This document shows, piece after piece, positions 34,066 to 47,149 of a stretch of DNA of 64,000 bases. Within the stretch, counting starts at the first letter, position 1, and the number at the start of each line of letters is the position of its first letter. The notes under the pieces were generated by a model. The model was not told the DNA's origin. It did no database searches and saw only the letters and a list, made by a program, of their open reading frames with translations. Source of the stretch: Pegoplata infirma (taxonomy: Eukaryota > Arthropoda > Insecta > Diptera > Anthomyiidae); assembly GCA_963921195.1 (NCBI GenBank), contig OY992536.1, positions 108,154,778 through 108,218,777 of the forward strand. The letters run 5' to 3'. The translations under genes and the position numbers were made by a program.

Positions 34066-34810
34066 GCAGGTTAGGTTGGGTTTTAAGTGGCTGCTGACGT
34101 TTTACGTCAACACACGTAGACTCTGAGGTCCATTGTGATACCACGGGACTGTAATAGGTTTCCCTACTAGTCTCTGTCGTTTAAACAATTTGAGCTTCTT
34201 ATGAAACTCCTTAGATATTGAATTTTGACACCTGACAAATCAGAAAGATCGTGCAGCTCCCTAGATCCCAGTGAAGCAAGTCTCTGATCAAAAAGTGACG
34301 GGCAATGACAGATGAAGTGTTTGATAGCTTCCAGCTCCTCTTCATCCATACAACTCCGGAAAAAGTCATTCGATGTCACGTTTAACCGCTCTGCGTGCTT
34401 CCCTATAAGACAGTGTCCGATAATTACAGCAACCATCGTCGAAATCTCGCCTCTTGGGAGCGATATCAGCTCACTTGTGCGCTTCTGATTAAGAGAAGGC
34501 CAAATCTGTCGTGTTGTCTCACACGACCATCCATTTGCTCATCTTTGAATAGTCTCCGTCGCGGAACAAAGCCCTAGTTTTGCTTGCAAGTTTCTAGAGG
34601 CATACCAACACATTCCAATTCTGTTGGAACCGGTAAGGTAGTTCCCAGTATTGCAAGCTCATCGGCTTTGCAATTTCCTGGAATGTTTCTTTGCCCTGGG
34701 ACCCATATGAGTCGTATGTCAAACTGCTTGGCAATCTTCGAACCAGGCTGAACCCAAGTTCCTCCGAATAGGCTCCAAAGCTCACTTGTTCGTGCAGCAT
34801 CGATCTATCC
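34066..34810 (-). mobile_element. LINE family A, 3' end with C-terminal zinc region
   Basis: The minus strand encodes ITGHCLIGKHAERLN-like sequence and FRSCMDEEELEAIKHFICHC (Cys-His cluster), preceded by RNase H remnants near 34600-34800. The 3' end on the minus strand is near 34066 and reads cccaacctaacct. 5' truncated, as LINE copies usually are. Confidence 0.85.
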
Positions 34811-35079
34811 GTTTAAACATTTATGGAGGCTTCACTACCCTGAATTCCCCTCATTCAAGAGGGAATCAGAACCTCCTGATGTTCTGGGCATGAAAATACA
34901 ATGTGATATTCGCTGAAACCATCATGTTTTTCAAGTGTCGAAAGAAGTATTAAAGTGCCTCGGTTTTAAAAAATGTTGCAAGAAATACTTCCATTACTAG
35001 TTACTATAAATATATACCGCCTATATTCTGCATCGTTGTTCTATCGATATTACCAGGTTAAGTGCTCTGCTAGGATATA

Positions 35080-35865
35080 TTAGGTCCGTTTGCCGAAAGT
35101 AAGTAGACTTTTTGTCCTCTTAAGATTTGACAATGGCCACAGGGTTCTCGATATCCTGCACGTTGTCAGTGATATCCACCTATCCTTCATTCTATTCTCA
35201 GATATCCTATCAATTTCATTCATCAATTCAAAGAACCGAGATGTCAGGTTCTACACGTTCCCTCACCGATTCAGAGCCATTTCTCGTACACTCATCAGCC
35301 AATTCATGCCCAGCGACCCCACTATGTCCAGGGACCCAGATTAGTTTGATTGAGTGCTGACTGATTCGACGAAGGGATTGTATACAATTCCTAACTGTTC
35401 CCAATTTTACAGTATTTGATTCTAAGGCCTTCAGAGCTGCAAGGCTATCCACGAAAATGTTAATGACGCAAGGACGAAGGCCCCTTGTCATAATCATCTG
35501 CGCGGCTTTATCAATTGCAAGTACCTCAGCCTGGAAAACACTACACAGGCATTCAGAGTAAACTGAGATCGTGTTCTCTGTTATAACAAAGTTTTTCGAC
35601 CAGTCTTCCCTAGTCGGTATTTGGACTTCGAAGGTTCTGTACAAGTTCGTCTGTGGTGAGATATAGTCGGTTCTCTGTTCCAGTTCCGTCCCGCCCATCC
35701 TACGCAATATGGAATAAATGAACTTATCCCTGGGTTAAGTGAACTTATATCGGTGACACGGATGTATGTTCGCAATACTGGCCAATCCCGTAGATAACAT
35801 CCGTTTGTTGTCGATAGTCCAATGAATCGCACAGCACATTACAGAGAAAATTCGTTCCTCAATCG
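35080..35865 (-). mobile_element. LINE family C, RNase H fragment
   Basis: Minus-strand frame with SVFQAEVLAIDKAAQ, DSLAALKALES and IKLIWVPGHSGVAGHELADE, the RNase H core of a non-LTR ORF2. Its long uninterrupted frame (159 residues) suggests a younger copy than family A. Confidence 0.85.
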
Positions 35866-36030
35866 AACACAACTAGTCGTATGTGGAATTCACTTCCCGC
35901 AGAAGTCTTCCCATGTCCATAAACACCACTTCCTCTTACCTTATTTTTATAACCTATTTGCCTTATGCCAACACAATGCGCTTCATTAGTAGGGGGCATC
36001 CCCTGAGTGTTGGATCAAAGTAAAAAAAAT
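35866..36030 (+). mobile_element. LINE family B, 3' end
   Basis: Plus-strand remnant of a C-terminal WNSLPAEVF-like block (gtggaattcacttcccgcag), then a 3' UTR ending cccctgagtgttgg and an A-rich tail. The same C-terminal block recurs at 44080-44170. Confidence 0.65.
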
Positions 36031-36496
36031 AGTTTGCGAGAAACATTCAACAAAGCAGTTTACTTCTCGATATTTCCATTCTTCCCACACTCTTAGTTAT
36101 GCAATCCAGCGACGTATCCAGGAATTTGTAAAGGTGGGGCCCAACTCAAAAAAAATTTTAATCATAATCTAATAAAATTTATTTCTAGGACTACCACCAA
36201 TATACCCTGTATATGTCCATGATGCAATCAGCTTTGCTTTTCAATGTTACTTACTCTTTTTCATTCTTCTATATAACATCAATAATTCAGCTTCACTTAC
36301 AGGAATACCTCAAGATATTAACCTTTATTAGAAAAGTTACATTCAGCAACGTCATGAAAAATGATATGAAGATGAGCCCAGGTCACTACGTGTCAATTTG
36401 GAAATCTTTTTTAAAACCCTTTGCAGAATGTCCCTTAACATGTACAATAAAATTTCCTTTACAGCTAGCGATACGATAGAATTATAATTGTACTAA

Positions 36497-37076
36497 CAAG
36501 GAAGGTCTTTCACAGGGCACCCACTGATTGTCCTGAAACTTGCATATAGGAAAGATGGAATCAAAATAAGAGTTACCTGTTTTTTAGCTGCCCAATCTCA
36601 CCTCTAACGGGTCAAAGGGGAGGGGGAAAATGGGACATTTCGTTTTTTGAGGATTTTTCCCATTTCTTTAAAAGAAACTATATGAACATTTAATACAAAT
36701 CGAAAGTTTTTTTGAAGGCCTATCCAATGCCGTATCTGTAGCATCCAAATTCGGCTTCCTTTAGTTTGTTATTGTCAAAAAAGTATAAACGTTGGGGTAT
36801 TTTATATGGAGATGTGTATACGTGGGACCCCCAAAATCAAATATAATAATCTCTATTAAAATTAAGCTGACCCGTATTTTTGCGTTTGGCAAAATTCCTG
36901 CTAGTTCGGCTTTTATTCGGATTTTCCCGAGAACCCGTATTTTTTCATAAGGTGGCACCCATTTTTAATTTTGAGATTGGGCAGCTAAAAAAACAGGTAA
37001 CTCTTACTTTTCTTCCCTCATTACAATATTCTAGTTTCAGGACAATCGCTGGGTGCCCTGTGAAAGACCTTCCTTG
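36497..37076. mobile_element. Inverted-repeat element, caaggaaggtc ends, TAA target
   Basis: Ends of about 45 bases (caaggaaggtctttcacagg and onward) are inverted and flanked by TAA (36494-36496 and 37077-37079). 580 bases, noncoding. A short relative of its interior (a cggattttcccgaaa, cataaggtggcaaccc segment) is at 56600-56670. Confidence 0.85.
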
Positions 37077-37683
37077 TAAGTCACTTCATCGGAGTGTCTT
37101 GCTCAACTTTTGTAAAAATTATCATAATGATTAGACTACAGTCGACTGTAGAAATAAATATCAAATATGCCGCTGATATATAATGTAATATGTATTCTCC
37201 AAAATAAATATCCATTGTTTAGTTTGCAGGTATTAACTAACTGTCGTATTCATAATAAATTTATTTTTTATGTTCGGTAAAAAAAATGTTTAAATGGGAT
37301 CATGTGTTGATGTAATTATTTGCAATGTGTGCTCCGTATATAATCCACATCGTATCCATTTATAAAAATTTTTCACCGGGTAACTTGCTGGATAGCTTGT
37401 TACTCATTTTTTCTCTCTTTTATTAATTCCCTTTTTCTGTTCTATTAAACCAATGGGTTTCACAGAATTGTCGAGTGTGTTCGTCTTTTAGCGGGCTACC
37501 CATCTCACCTAACCTATAAAGCCCACCTAGCCATATCAAGGTCATTTGTATGAAAATAACCCTGTACCCTATTTCCGTCGCTATGGGAAAAGTTTCCGCA
37601 TCGAAAAAATTAAAGAACGTTATTTTCAAAAAAAGCTTTTGCATTTTTTTGAGTTCGATATTTTTAAAATGAGTATCATTATA

Positions 37684-38008
37684 CACACAAAAATATATTT
37701 TACCAATAACTCGGGAGCATATGCGTTTTTAAAGTTTTTATATTTATTATGAAAAATGTTGTAACATTTTGCCAAGTTTTTGCATAATTTTGGTTAAACT
37801 TTGTAAAATTACACAAGGTTAAATACTCTTATGAATATTTTTCAAACTTTTATCAGAAACAAGTAAAAACTTGGTAAAACTATGCTATTATTTTTCATAT
37901 TTTATGCATAATATATATTTGCATAATATATGCATAATATATATTTACATAATATAAACTTAAAAAACGCATATCCTCCCAAGTACTTGGTAAAAAATTG
38001 TTTGTGTG
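37684..38008. mobile_element. TA-flanked miniature element, cacacaaaaa ends
   Basis: The ends CACACAAAAATATATTTTAC and CACACAAACAATTTTTTACC are inverted and flanked by TA (37682-37683 and 38009-38010). Both ends continue to a gcatat(g/c)cg-like block. 325 bases. Confidence 0.75.
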
Positions 38009-38148
38009 TACCCAGTAGGAAACTAAATGACCATTATATTATTTTTTCGATGCCGAAACTTTTCGCATAGTTACAGAAATTGGGCATTTGTTAGTGTTTT
38101 GTTCCCACAGTACTTTAATGTTGTATTTTAATTTTTTTTTGTGTAGAC

Positions 38149-38620
38149 CAGCAGTTACCAACCTATGGTACGCGTACCACTAGGGGGTACGCGAAACTGT
38201 CCGCGGGGGTACGCAAAATTTTAGTAATTTGTACATTCGTTTAAGATTAACATTTCAACATTTCCGCCCCTTGTGATGGGTTTTTGGAACTTTTTTTTGA
38301 GAGTTCAAAAAACTCCGTTGTTTTAATTTTTGGTGTAGAATTGACTGGTGAAATCGGATTTGCAATATTTTCAGCCCTTTTAGCTCTGCAGAAAAATCAG
38401 CTCAAAATTCGCGTTTTCAGATGCATTGAACCACCCCAAGGAGCGATTATTTTTCCAAAAAAATATCACCATTGTTTTGATCTCCCCTAAATCATTTCAA
38501 AATTAACTCTATTATTTTTATGTACAGTTTTTTAACGAAAACAAAAAACTCGTTGGGGGGTACGCAGCTGATAAAATTTACAATTAGGGGTACTCGAGCC
38601 AAAAAGGTTGGTAACCGCTG
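38149..38620. mobile_element. hAT-type element, cagc(a/g)gttaccaacc ends
   Basis: 15-bp ends with one mismatch, flanked by the exact 8-base duplication gtgtagac (38141-38148 and 38621-38628). Subterminal gggggtacgc repeats occur near both ends. 472 bases. The small frame inside is not a transposase. Confidence 0.9.
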
Positions 38621-38628
38621 GTGTAGAC

Positions 38629-39200
38629 CATTCTCATTCACAGACTAAGATTTTATTATGAATACTTGCCTAAGCTCTTAGGTACATGTTTTTATAATTT
38701 ATGTTGTTGCTTTTGGATGTTTTTGATAGACATGTTCTAGTTACACAATTACGATAACATACATACACACATGACAAAAGAGTAAGTACATAAATATCTA
38801 GTACAGAGCAACGGTATGGTTTGTATTTGAGTAAATATTGTTTTCACTACTTTTATTTTTTTTTGATAACCAACTACTAACCTACCTACCAATAAAACCT
38901 AAAACCCACCTAAACTAATTAAAAGAGAAAAAAAAAAATTATAATTATGTACAGTGTGTAAATACACGGTGAGAAAAATTACAGTTGGTCAATTAATTTT
39001 GTATTTATTTATTTATGTATGTCAAGGTTTCAAGTTTTCGTAGAAAGTATAAGATACAGCTAAGTAAAAGATAATTGATTTTAAAAATTTGGGAAAGAAA
39101 AAAGAAATTACAAGAAAAAATAATGTAATGAAAAAAAAAAAATCACAGACTTTTCCTATAAACATATTTTAGAATCCATAATCCACAAGAAAAATTCTCT
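38629..39200. other. Probably low-copy host DNA
   Basis: No inverted or tandem structure apart from A-runs, and no coding frame. It could be intronic or intergenic. Confidence 0.35.
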
Positions 39201-39287
39201 AATACCCAATTCACACCTGAGGTGAAACGCGTTCGAACGAGATTTCACCTCCGGTGTGAATAGGCCTTAAATTTAAAGTATAACTTA

Positions 39288-39757
39288 TAGTGCGTTTACA
39301 TTGGAATTCTAATCTAGTAAAGTGCGATTTTAATCTACTTTGTAATCTTTACCGTTTACATTGGCATTTATTACATTTGAGAAGATTAGGATTGGCATTT
39401 AAAATAACAAGTTGGTAATAAATGTGTGTGACTGCGTTAAAAGACAGCGACGGTAATAAGTCGCCGTATGCTTAACAAGGACAGTGACGGCGTTTACAAT
39501 TAACAATGTCGGCGGCATTAACATACTTTGCGGCGTCATCAAAATGGCAGGCTTTGTGTCGGTGTTTTTCAGTGTTGGAAAATGAAAATAATAGAAATAC
39601 AGAGTTGTATCTAACTTTACCAGATTGCGTTTGCCGATTAGAGTCTAAACTACTAGATTGAAAAAAATAAATTTGTATGGGCAATCTAATAGATTGAAAC
39701 TAGATTGGAGCCACAATCTACTTTAAGCTAGATTAGAAAACCACTGTAAACGCACTA
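39288..39757. mobile_element. Inverted-repeat element, tagtgcgtttaca ends, TTA target
   Basis: The ends TAGTGCGTTTACA are inverted with a longer subterminal match (tctaatctag). TTA flanks both sides (39285-39287 and 39758-39760). A 3-bp TWA target suits PIF/Harbinger-like elements. 470 bases. Confidence 0.75.
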
Positions 39758-39961
39758 TTACAATTAGATCAGATAGATTTGCTATGAAAAAGACAAAAAC
39801 TGTATGACGAGCCGAAACTGTAAGACCAAGTTTGATTTGGAATCTATTTAAAAAAGCTTAAACCAAGCTTGTATTTAAGAATACCGAACCACTGTAGTAT
39901 AGAGATTACATGCAGAGAATGAAATAATAGTATACAATAGCAGTTAACATCCAATTTATAA

Positions 39962-40925
39962 CACTACTGAACATTTTGAGAAAAACTTGATGCGACTGGG
40001 ACGCGACCCTACGCAGTTAATTGCAATTGTTCTAGTGATCACAAATCCGGTTTCCAAACTTTTCCATCACATCAGATTTTTGAGAAAATTGAGGTCAAAG
40101 TTAAAAAAATCGCCGTTTTGAGCAGTTTTGGCAACTCATAGCGGATGAATCCTATGTGATAGCGACTTCAAAATAATTCGAGGTTAAAGCTTAACCATTA
40201 AGGATGCCGAACTCATTTGATCATTCGCTTTAACCCTTTGGTCGCCAATTGTCAATCAATGAAGTCTTATTTCCAAAAAGCATTTTTTTTGCTTCAAATC
40301 ATATGAAAAAAAACTTTTATGCGAATGGAACGCCACCTTATGCACATGATTACAATTATTTTCCTGGTCAGAAATCCGGTCTCCAAACTTTTCCATTACA
40401 TCAGGTTTTTGAGAAATTTGACATACAAAAAACCGCGTTTTCGGACATATTTGACAACTCATAGCGGATGAACCTGATATGCTGACGACTTTAAAAAAAG
40501 GCAAAGGTAAAGCATAAACATTGCTCTTAAATATGTATAACTCATTTGATCAGTCGCTTTAATCGTTGGAGCACCAATTGTAAGGTATTTTCCCCAAAAA
40601 CGTTTTTTTCAATACTGGGAAATAAGACATCATTGAAAGACAATTGGTGCCCAAAGGGTTAAGGCGACTGACCAAATGTGTTCAGCGTCTTAAAGAGTAA
40701 TGTTTAAGCTTCACCCTAGATTACTTGAAGCCGCCTTCACATCGGGTTCATCCGCTATGACTTTCCAAAAAATGCCCACAACGGCAATTTTTTGAACTTT
40801 GACCTCAAATTTCTCAAAAACATGATGTGATGGAAAAGTTTGGGAAAAGGATTTTTGACCAGCAGAACTATTCTTATCAAGTGTATAAGGTCACGTCCCA
40901 GTCGCATTTTCGATGTTTAGTAGTG
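39962..40925. mobile_element. CAC-ended fold-back element, TAA target
   Basis: The ends cactactgaacat and its inverse, with a tgcgactgggacg block, are flanked by TAA (39959-39961 and 40926-40928). The body holds two tandem diverged copies of a 300-base module (ccaaacttttccatcacatc) and one inverted copy. 964 bases, noncoding. Confidence 0.8.
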
Positions 40926-41169
40926 TAATTGGTGTTTTTTAAAACGATAACTGCTCTTAACAGCCGTGGAGAAAGGATTCTCCGCAGTAGTACATTAACA
41001 TAGACGAATCAAAACTTTTGGACAAAGTAAGCTTGCCTTGAAGGCTACTGAACTACAAAAGTGTAGTGTAGAGCTTGAGGCTCAATGGGAAGTCTATTTG
41101 GCTCGCCTCTACATATTTCCTAATCCGATGCCAATACCCCCGGAGAAGGTTAGCGGTCTGATTCTGATT

Positions 41170-42535
41170 TATATTCCTGTAAAAGACCATTGAAAAACAA
41201 TAGGGTTTTAGCCCTAAGGTCGTTTATTGGATTTATACAGCAGCGGTGCGTCCAATTCTGCTGTATGGAATCGTTGTCTGGTGGCCAGCTTTAGAGATAA
41301 AAGGAAACTGTGTCTTTATCACGAAGATACAGAGAATGGCGTCGATGCGCATCACTGGTGCTCTTCGTACTACACCTACGGCTGCATTAGAAATCTTCCT
41401 TCGCCAAATTGTGTAGGCAGTACGCGGCTACGTCGTTAATTCGACTTAATAGTTCACTCTTATCGTGGAGGAGCGATTGTGGCTATAGCGCGATCTTGAA
41501 GAAGATAACAATACCACAAAATGTAGACTGTGCTACCTCTATGAGCCTTTTTAAGCACCACTTTACCTATGATACCATCCAGGGATTCTTGGATAAGGGG
41601 CATTACGGGTAGTGGAACCTCCATCAATTTTTACACGGAGTCTATTCAGTAGAGCTTGGATGGAGCATGGCTCGAAGATTACCAGATCATTGCAGTGTTT
41701 ACCAGGCAGAGATGCTGGCAATAAATGAAGTGGCTGACTGGTTGAGTTGCAATGCCTTGTCTACAACCGCAGTCAAAATCTATTCTAACAGTCAAGCCGG
41801 GGTCAAGTCACTTGAGTTAATGTTTCTGAAAACAAGATCTGCTCTTAACTACCACACGTCTTTAAATGAGATAGCCAAGTAGTTTGACATACGATTAATA
41901 TGGGTCCTAGAGCACAGAGATACTCTAGGGAATTACAAAGACCATGATCTTGCAAGACTGGGAACTACCTTACAGGTTTCAACAGAATTGGAATGTGTTG
42001 GTATGCCTCTAGAAACTTGCAAGCAAAATCTTCGGCTATATTCCGCCACGGAGACTAATCAGAGATGGGTAAATGGATTGACGTGTGCGACAACACTACA
42101 GATTTGGCCTTCTCTTAATCAGAAGCGCATAAGTGAGCTGATATCGCTTCCAAGATAAAATATTTCGACGGTGGTTGCTATAATTACCGGCCACTGTCTT
42201 ATAGGGAACCACGCAGAGCGGTTGAATGTGCCGTCAAATGACTTTTGCCGGAGTTTCATGGGTGAGGACGAGTTGGAAACTATCAAACACTTCATGTGAC
42301 ATTGCCCGGCACTTTCTGGTCAAAGACTTGCTTCACTGGGATCTAGGGAGCTGCACGATCTTTTTGATTTGTCGGTTGTCAAAATTCAATATCTTAGGAG
42401 TTTCATAAGAAGCTCAAATTGGTTAAACTGCAGGGACTAGTAGGGGATCTATTACGGTCCCGTGATGTCACAACGGACCTCGAAGTCGATGTGTGCAGAC
42501 GTAAAATATCAGCAGCCACTGACAACCTAACCTAG
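41170..42535 (+). mobile_element. LINE family A, C-terminal half and 3' end
   Basis: Broken frames encode a WIYTAAVRPILLYGIVVWWP-like block, QRMASMRITGALRTTPTAALE, the RNase H remnants SQAGVKSLELMFLKTRSAL and RLGTTLQVSTELECVGMP, and the Cys-His C-terminus. The 3' end is tgacaacctaacct. Many stops and shifts, so it is old. Confidence 0.9.
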
Positions 42536-42699
42536 TGTAGAGATTGCAATTATCTCTATCCGATGGTCATCTAAACGATTAGCTTTTATAAGTGGTATCA
42601 ACTTTTGGTAAGTTGGTTAAGAATATATAACCTAATATTTACTGACCCGGTTGATAAAGCTATCCTTTTTGCTAAAATTTTTGCACTGGTGTAGAAACA

Positions 42700-43260
42700 G
42701 TACTCTTCGACAGTAGAAACAGTGTAGAAACAGTACTCTTCGACATCCGCTCGTCCATTAGCTGAAATTTATAGCTTTTCCTACATTGTGGGTATTCCCG
42801 TCGTACTTGTAGATGCAAAATTTAAGCCTATCCCTAAAAAGGGTGAGGCTACAAATACTGATAATTACCGCCTTATTGAAATTTGCTCTGCTCTCTCAAA
42901 GGCTTTGGAGGCAATTGTAAATTTCCATCTTGTGAACTTCCTAGAGTCTAGTTCACTCTGTGCGATCGAAAGTATGGCCTTTGTAAAAATCTTTATACGG
43001 GGAGCCTGTTAGTTTAAGTCGATCCAATCATTAAATTGTAGAAAACAAAGTAATTGTTCTGGATATTTCCTAGGCTTTCGATCGTGTGTGGCTCAGCGGG
43101 CTCCTCAAAAAACTAATAGCATTTTATATGGTTTCATCCACCGTGTTTCAGTTTAACCTTAAAGCTCTGTTTTTCTCATTTTCTTAACGACCTTGTTAGT
43201 CAAAATTTCAATTCTATATATTCTCTACAATCTCCGAGTGGGGTCTTGCGAAATGGATCG
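42700..43260 (+). mobile_element. LINE family B, reverse transcriptase fragment
   Basis: Frame KPIPKKGEATNTDNYRLIEI...ICSALSKALEAIVNFHLV, then a broken VLDIS-AFDRVW block at 43045-43095. It matches the family at 33610-34065. Confidence 0.85.
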
Positions 43261-43599
43261 ATTTAAATGCTCGCAATACCTAATGTTATATGATGAACCA
43301 CAGACGGTTCGACCAAAGTCAACTTTAAATTTACGGTCGAAAAGTAATTTGGGCACTTTGTAGTCAGCGACAACGTTCTCCAGATTGTCCATGCTACTGT
43401 GTCAAAAATTTTGGCGTCAGAATCAATTTGACATTTTGAGTCTGAGGCATTCCTAATAAGCTTCAACTTTAGCAAGGACGTCAATTAAGAGCAGATGCAG
43501 TAATGTGTAGACGGATGTAGCCGATGTTGTTTTAAGGTCTCCAGTGAGACTTAGGCCTAAAAGCCGTTGGGCCTTTTGGAGTTTACCAAAAGTCAACTC

Positions 43600-43830
43600 C
43601 CTCTTTCTGTTCAGAGACTAGCTTCATTGGGGAGTTTTACGATCTTACTTCGTTGGATATTAAAATTTAATATCTTAAGAGTTTCTTAAGGAGCTCAAAC
43701 TGGTTTAACGTCAGGGACTAGTAGGAGAACCTATTACACTCCCGTGGTATCACAATGGATCTTATTGTTAGAGTCTATGTGTGCTGACGTAAAATGTCAG
43801 CAGCCACTTACAACCAACCTATTGTCCAAA
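43600..43830 (+). mobile_element. LINE family A 3'-end fragment
   Basis: The sequence from gagactagcttcattgggg to cagcagccacttacaacc matches the 3' UTR at 42330-42530. Confidence 0.75.
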
Positions 43831-43904
43831 ACGATTCCTTAGAATTTCGGATGTCTTAAAAGTGGAATTTCGATCAAAGGCAATAGTGTATCCAAATCTA
43901 TTTA

Positions 43905-44175
43905 TTTATTTATTTATTGGAGCAGTGTCGGAACGTTGAAGCATTTGCATCATTGTTATACCGTTATTATCATGGAAGTGTTCTGCTAAAATCGATTAAC
44001 TTTTCCCCGACACCCGGATGGCGACTGTTCAATAAACCGCTCTATAGAAAATAAAACGTTTCTCAGCCGAACTAAGCTTTTGTGGAATTCACTTCCCTCA
44101 TAGGTCTTCCCGGACAGATTTTAATATAATGTCAGTAAACACTACTCTCTCTGTTCCTCTTATTAAATGCTAAAA
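43905..44175 (+). mobile_element. LINE family B C-terminus
   Basis: Remnants of a YRYYHGS block (taccgttattatcatggaag) and a LLWNSLPS-like block. Such blocks sit at the end of CR1/Jockey-like ORF2 proteins. It starts in an (attt)n run. Confidence 0.6.
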
Positions 44176-44844
44176 CTTTATATTCCATTACGCACAATTA
44201 TAATGAAATTGAATATCATAAATTGAATTGTTAAACAATTGTAATAATCTCATATTCTAATTTGAGAACACGGCAAGCAGCAACTTGGTATTTGTAATAT
44301 TAGTATTTGTAAAACCGGTCGTAAATGCATCGAAGCGAAAAATTAAACAATATGTATTTCATACACACATTACATGTATGTATATTAACAAATGATGTCA
44401 TTAGCAAGTGTTGGAAATTTATATACTGGGTGGGTGGTATCTGAACCCTAACTAACTGTTTTAAATAACACATAATAATGCATAACAATGCAATTGTGCA
44501 AATGGCATTTAAAAAAAAAACATTCATCCATATATGGCAGAATAAGTGGTGAAAAATTCAAGTCATGCCGTTTTTTTTTTAAACTTTGTGCAAATAACAG
44601 ATAAAATGTTTAAAATCCCTGTAGAAATTAAAATTTCCATGATAAATAGGAAACATTATTTTTTATTTATGATACTTTTGAAGAACTTCCAATTTTTAAA
44701 GTGGAAAGACTTTTTGCAAACCCAAAATTTAGTATCTGGCTGGTAGATTTGATAAATATATGCATTTTGATTTTGTAATGAACATATTTCTGTAAATTAT
44801 ATAACTTGATCCACGGGGATAATTCTCGGAGTCGATAGCAAACG

Positions 44845-45013
44845 AAATTCTATTCGAACGTGTGATTTTTTAATTTTTTTTATGCCTAAAATTATGCATT
44901 CTTTTACAACACTAAAATATAAAAACATAAAAAAAATAAAAAAAAATTGTAGTTATCAAAGCATAATTTTGCGCATTGAGAAAAATTGAAAAATCGCACG
45001 TTCGAGTGGAGTT
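44845..45013. mobile_element. Small inverted-repeat element
   Basis: attctattcgaacgtgtgat and the inverse of gcacgttcgagtggag bound about 170 AT-rich bases. Both arms continue into attatgc. It lies at the 3' break of the LINE that follows. Confidence 0.55.
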
Positions 45014-45017
45014 TAGA

Positions 45018-47130
45018 TCGCCATCGACAATGGGAGATGAAGTGTTTCCAACTCCTCTTCATCCATACAACTCCGGAAAAAGTCATTTGACGGCACATTT
45101 AACCGCTCTGCGTGCTTCCCTATAAGACAGTGTCCGGTAATTACAGCAACCACTGTCTAAATCTCTCTCTTGGAAGCGATATCAGCTCACTTGTCAGCTT
45201 TTGATTAAGAGAAGGACAAATATGTCGTGTTGTCTCACACCTCCATCCATTTGCCATTTGGAAGCGATATCAGCTCACTAGTGAGCTTTTGATTAAGAGA
45301 AGGCCAAATCTGTCGTGTTGTCTCACACGTCCATCCATTTGCCCATCTCTGATTAGTCTCCGTTGCATAACAAAGCTGTAGAATTTGCTTGCAGGTTTCT
45401 AGAGGCATACCAACACATTTCAAATTAGTTGGAAACTGTAAGGTAGTTCCCAGTCTTGCAAGCTCATCGGCTTTGCGACTCCCTGGAATGTCTCTGTGCC
45501 TTGGGGCAAAAATGAGTCGTGTGTCAAAGTGCTTGGCCATCTTATTTAAAGAGGTGTGTCAGTTAAGGGCAGATTTTATTTTCAGAAACATTGACGACAG
45601 GGACTTGACCGCGGCTTGACTGTCAGAATAGATGTTAACTGTGGTGCTAGACAATACATTGCAACTCACCTAGTCAGCCACTTTCTTTATTGCCAGTATC
45701 TCTGCCTGGTGAACACCGCAATGATCTGGCAATTTTCGATCTAGGCTTAATCCCAGCTCTTCCGAATAGACTCCAAAGCCCACTTTTTCGTGCAGCCTGG
45801 ATCCTTGGATGATATCATAGTGGTAAAGTGTCGCTCAAGTCTCATAGAGGGAGCACAGTCCTTATTTTGTGGTATTGTTATCTTCTTTATGATTGCGTTA
45901 TGGCCATAGTCGCTGCTTCTCCATTGCAGTGAGCTATTAAGTCGAATTTCCGACGTAGCCAGACAATGATTCCATACACCAGACAATGATTCCATACAGC
46001 AGAATTGGACACACCACTGCTGTATAAATCCAAGGAACGACGTAAGAGCTAAAGCTGCTTCGTTTTCAGTGACCCTTTTACAAAAATATAAGCAATCGTT
46101 GCTTTTCTCACCCGTTCCTTAATATTACAAATGAAATTCAACTTCCTATTTAGAAATACTCCAAGATAATTGGTTCATTCTAAATAGGCGATTTCAGTGC
46201 CGTCCAGAGATATAGGATCAACAGCAGGAAATTTATTTTTCCTTGTAACTCCCAGACCACAGTCTCTTGTCCATTTAGACAGATCTTTCAAAGAACCCTG
46301 AAAAATGTCCCTCATTGTTGGCAGATGCTTCCCATTTACCGCTATCTGAAAGATCTGCCTTAATGCATTAAGGCAGATCTTTCAGAGAACCTTTAACAAT
46401 ATTGGCAGGTGTTTTTCCTTTACCGCTATCGCGACATCGTGAGTATAAGCAGCAACATGACAAACACGTACTCCTAGAGAGAGCAGCATTGAGTTCAGTG
46501 TCATGTTCCAGATAAGTGACGAAAGATAACCTCCCTGTGGTATGCTCCTATTAAAAAATCGGAGTTGGTAGATGCTTCAAATTCAGACGTCATACGTCTA
46601 TTGGCAAGTAGATTTTCACCATTAAAACGATCCCATGCTTCACTCCTGGACCAGACATTGGCACAATTATTAAGTCCAGGATGACATTATTAAAATCCCC
46701 CAAAAAAGGCCACCATAGTGTACTTCTTTACCGAAAGCGATCTATCGATGGTACCAACGACCTCATTTCCAGCTGTTTCCGTTGATCTACCCTTGTTGCA
46801 TGCATGTTGCCTAGTCGAAAGCAACCTCGATCAATTACTATGAGTCTACCATTCGTTCGATTGTTTGTAACAAAAATGATGATAGACTTATTGGGTCTGA
46901 AATCCTTCGAAACTGTGTGGGAGTTTTTCACAGCCTTCGGGATAAAAACGTCTTTGGTATCCCTTCATTTTAAAGGAATATACGACCAGTTTATGCATGA
47001 TTTGTAGAGATTTTTCAATCAAGCGTTTTAATATTCCGAAGCTTGCTGAATTTCTGCCGAATTAAACCATCTGGTCCAGGGGATTTATGGTGATGCTTGA
47101 ACGTCAGAGCTTTCCAAAGCTTAAAACGGT
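45018..47130 (-). mobile_element. LINE family A, longest minus-strand copy
   Basis: Order on the minus strand: a SPGPDGLIRQKF-like block near 47060, an RT active-site remnant (HDVAIAVKGK) near 46430, an ALRTTPTA-type region, RNase H (RHRDIPGSRKADELARLGTT) at 45500, and the C-terminal domain at 45018-45100. Two local duplications are visible: an 85-base RNase H segment repeated at 45180 and 45265, and a gatcttt palindrome at 46350-46390. Confidence 0.9.
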
Positions 47131-47149
47131 GTCAATTTTACTGGTCGTA

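Noticed and set aside
35090..35360. Two plus-strand frames opposite the LINE C RNase H
   Set aside because: Antisense shadows of the RNase H frame on the minus strand.
38284..38490. 68-codon plus-strand frame
   Set aside because: Lies within a 472-bp hAT-type miniature and has no transposase motif.
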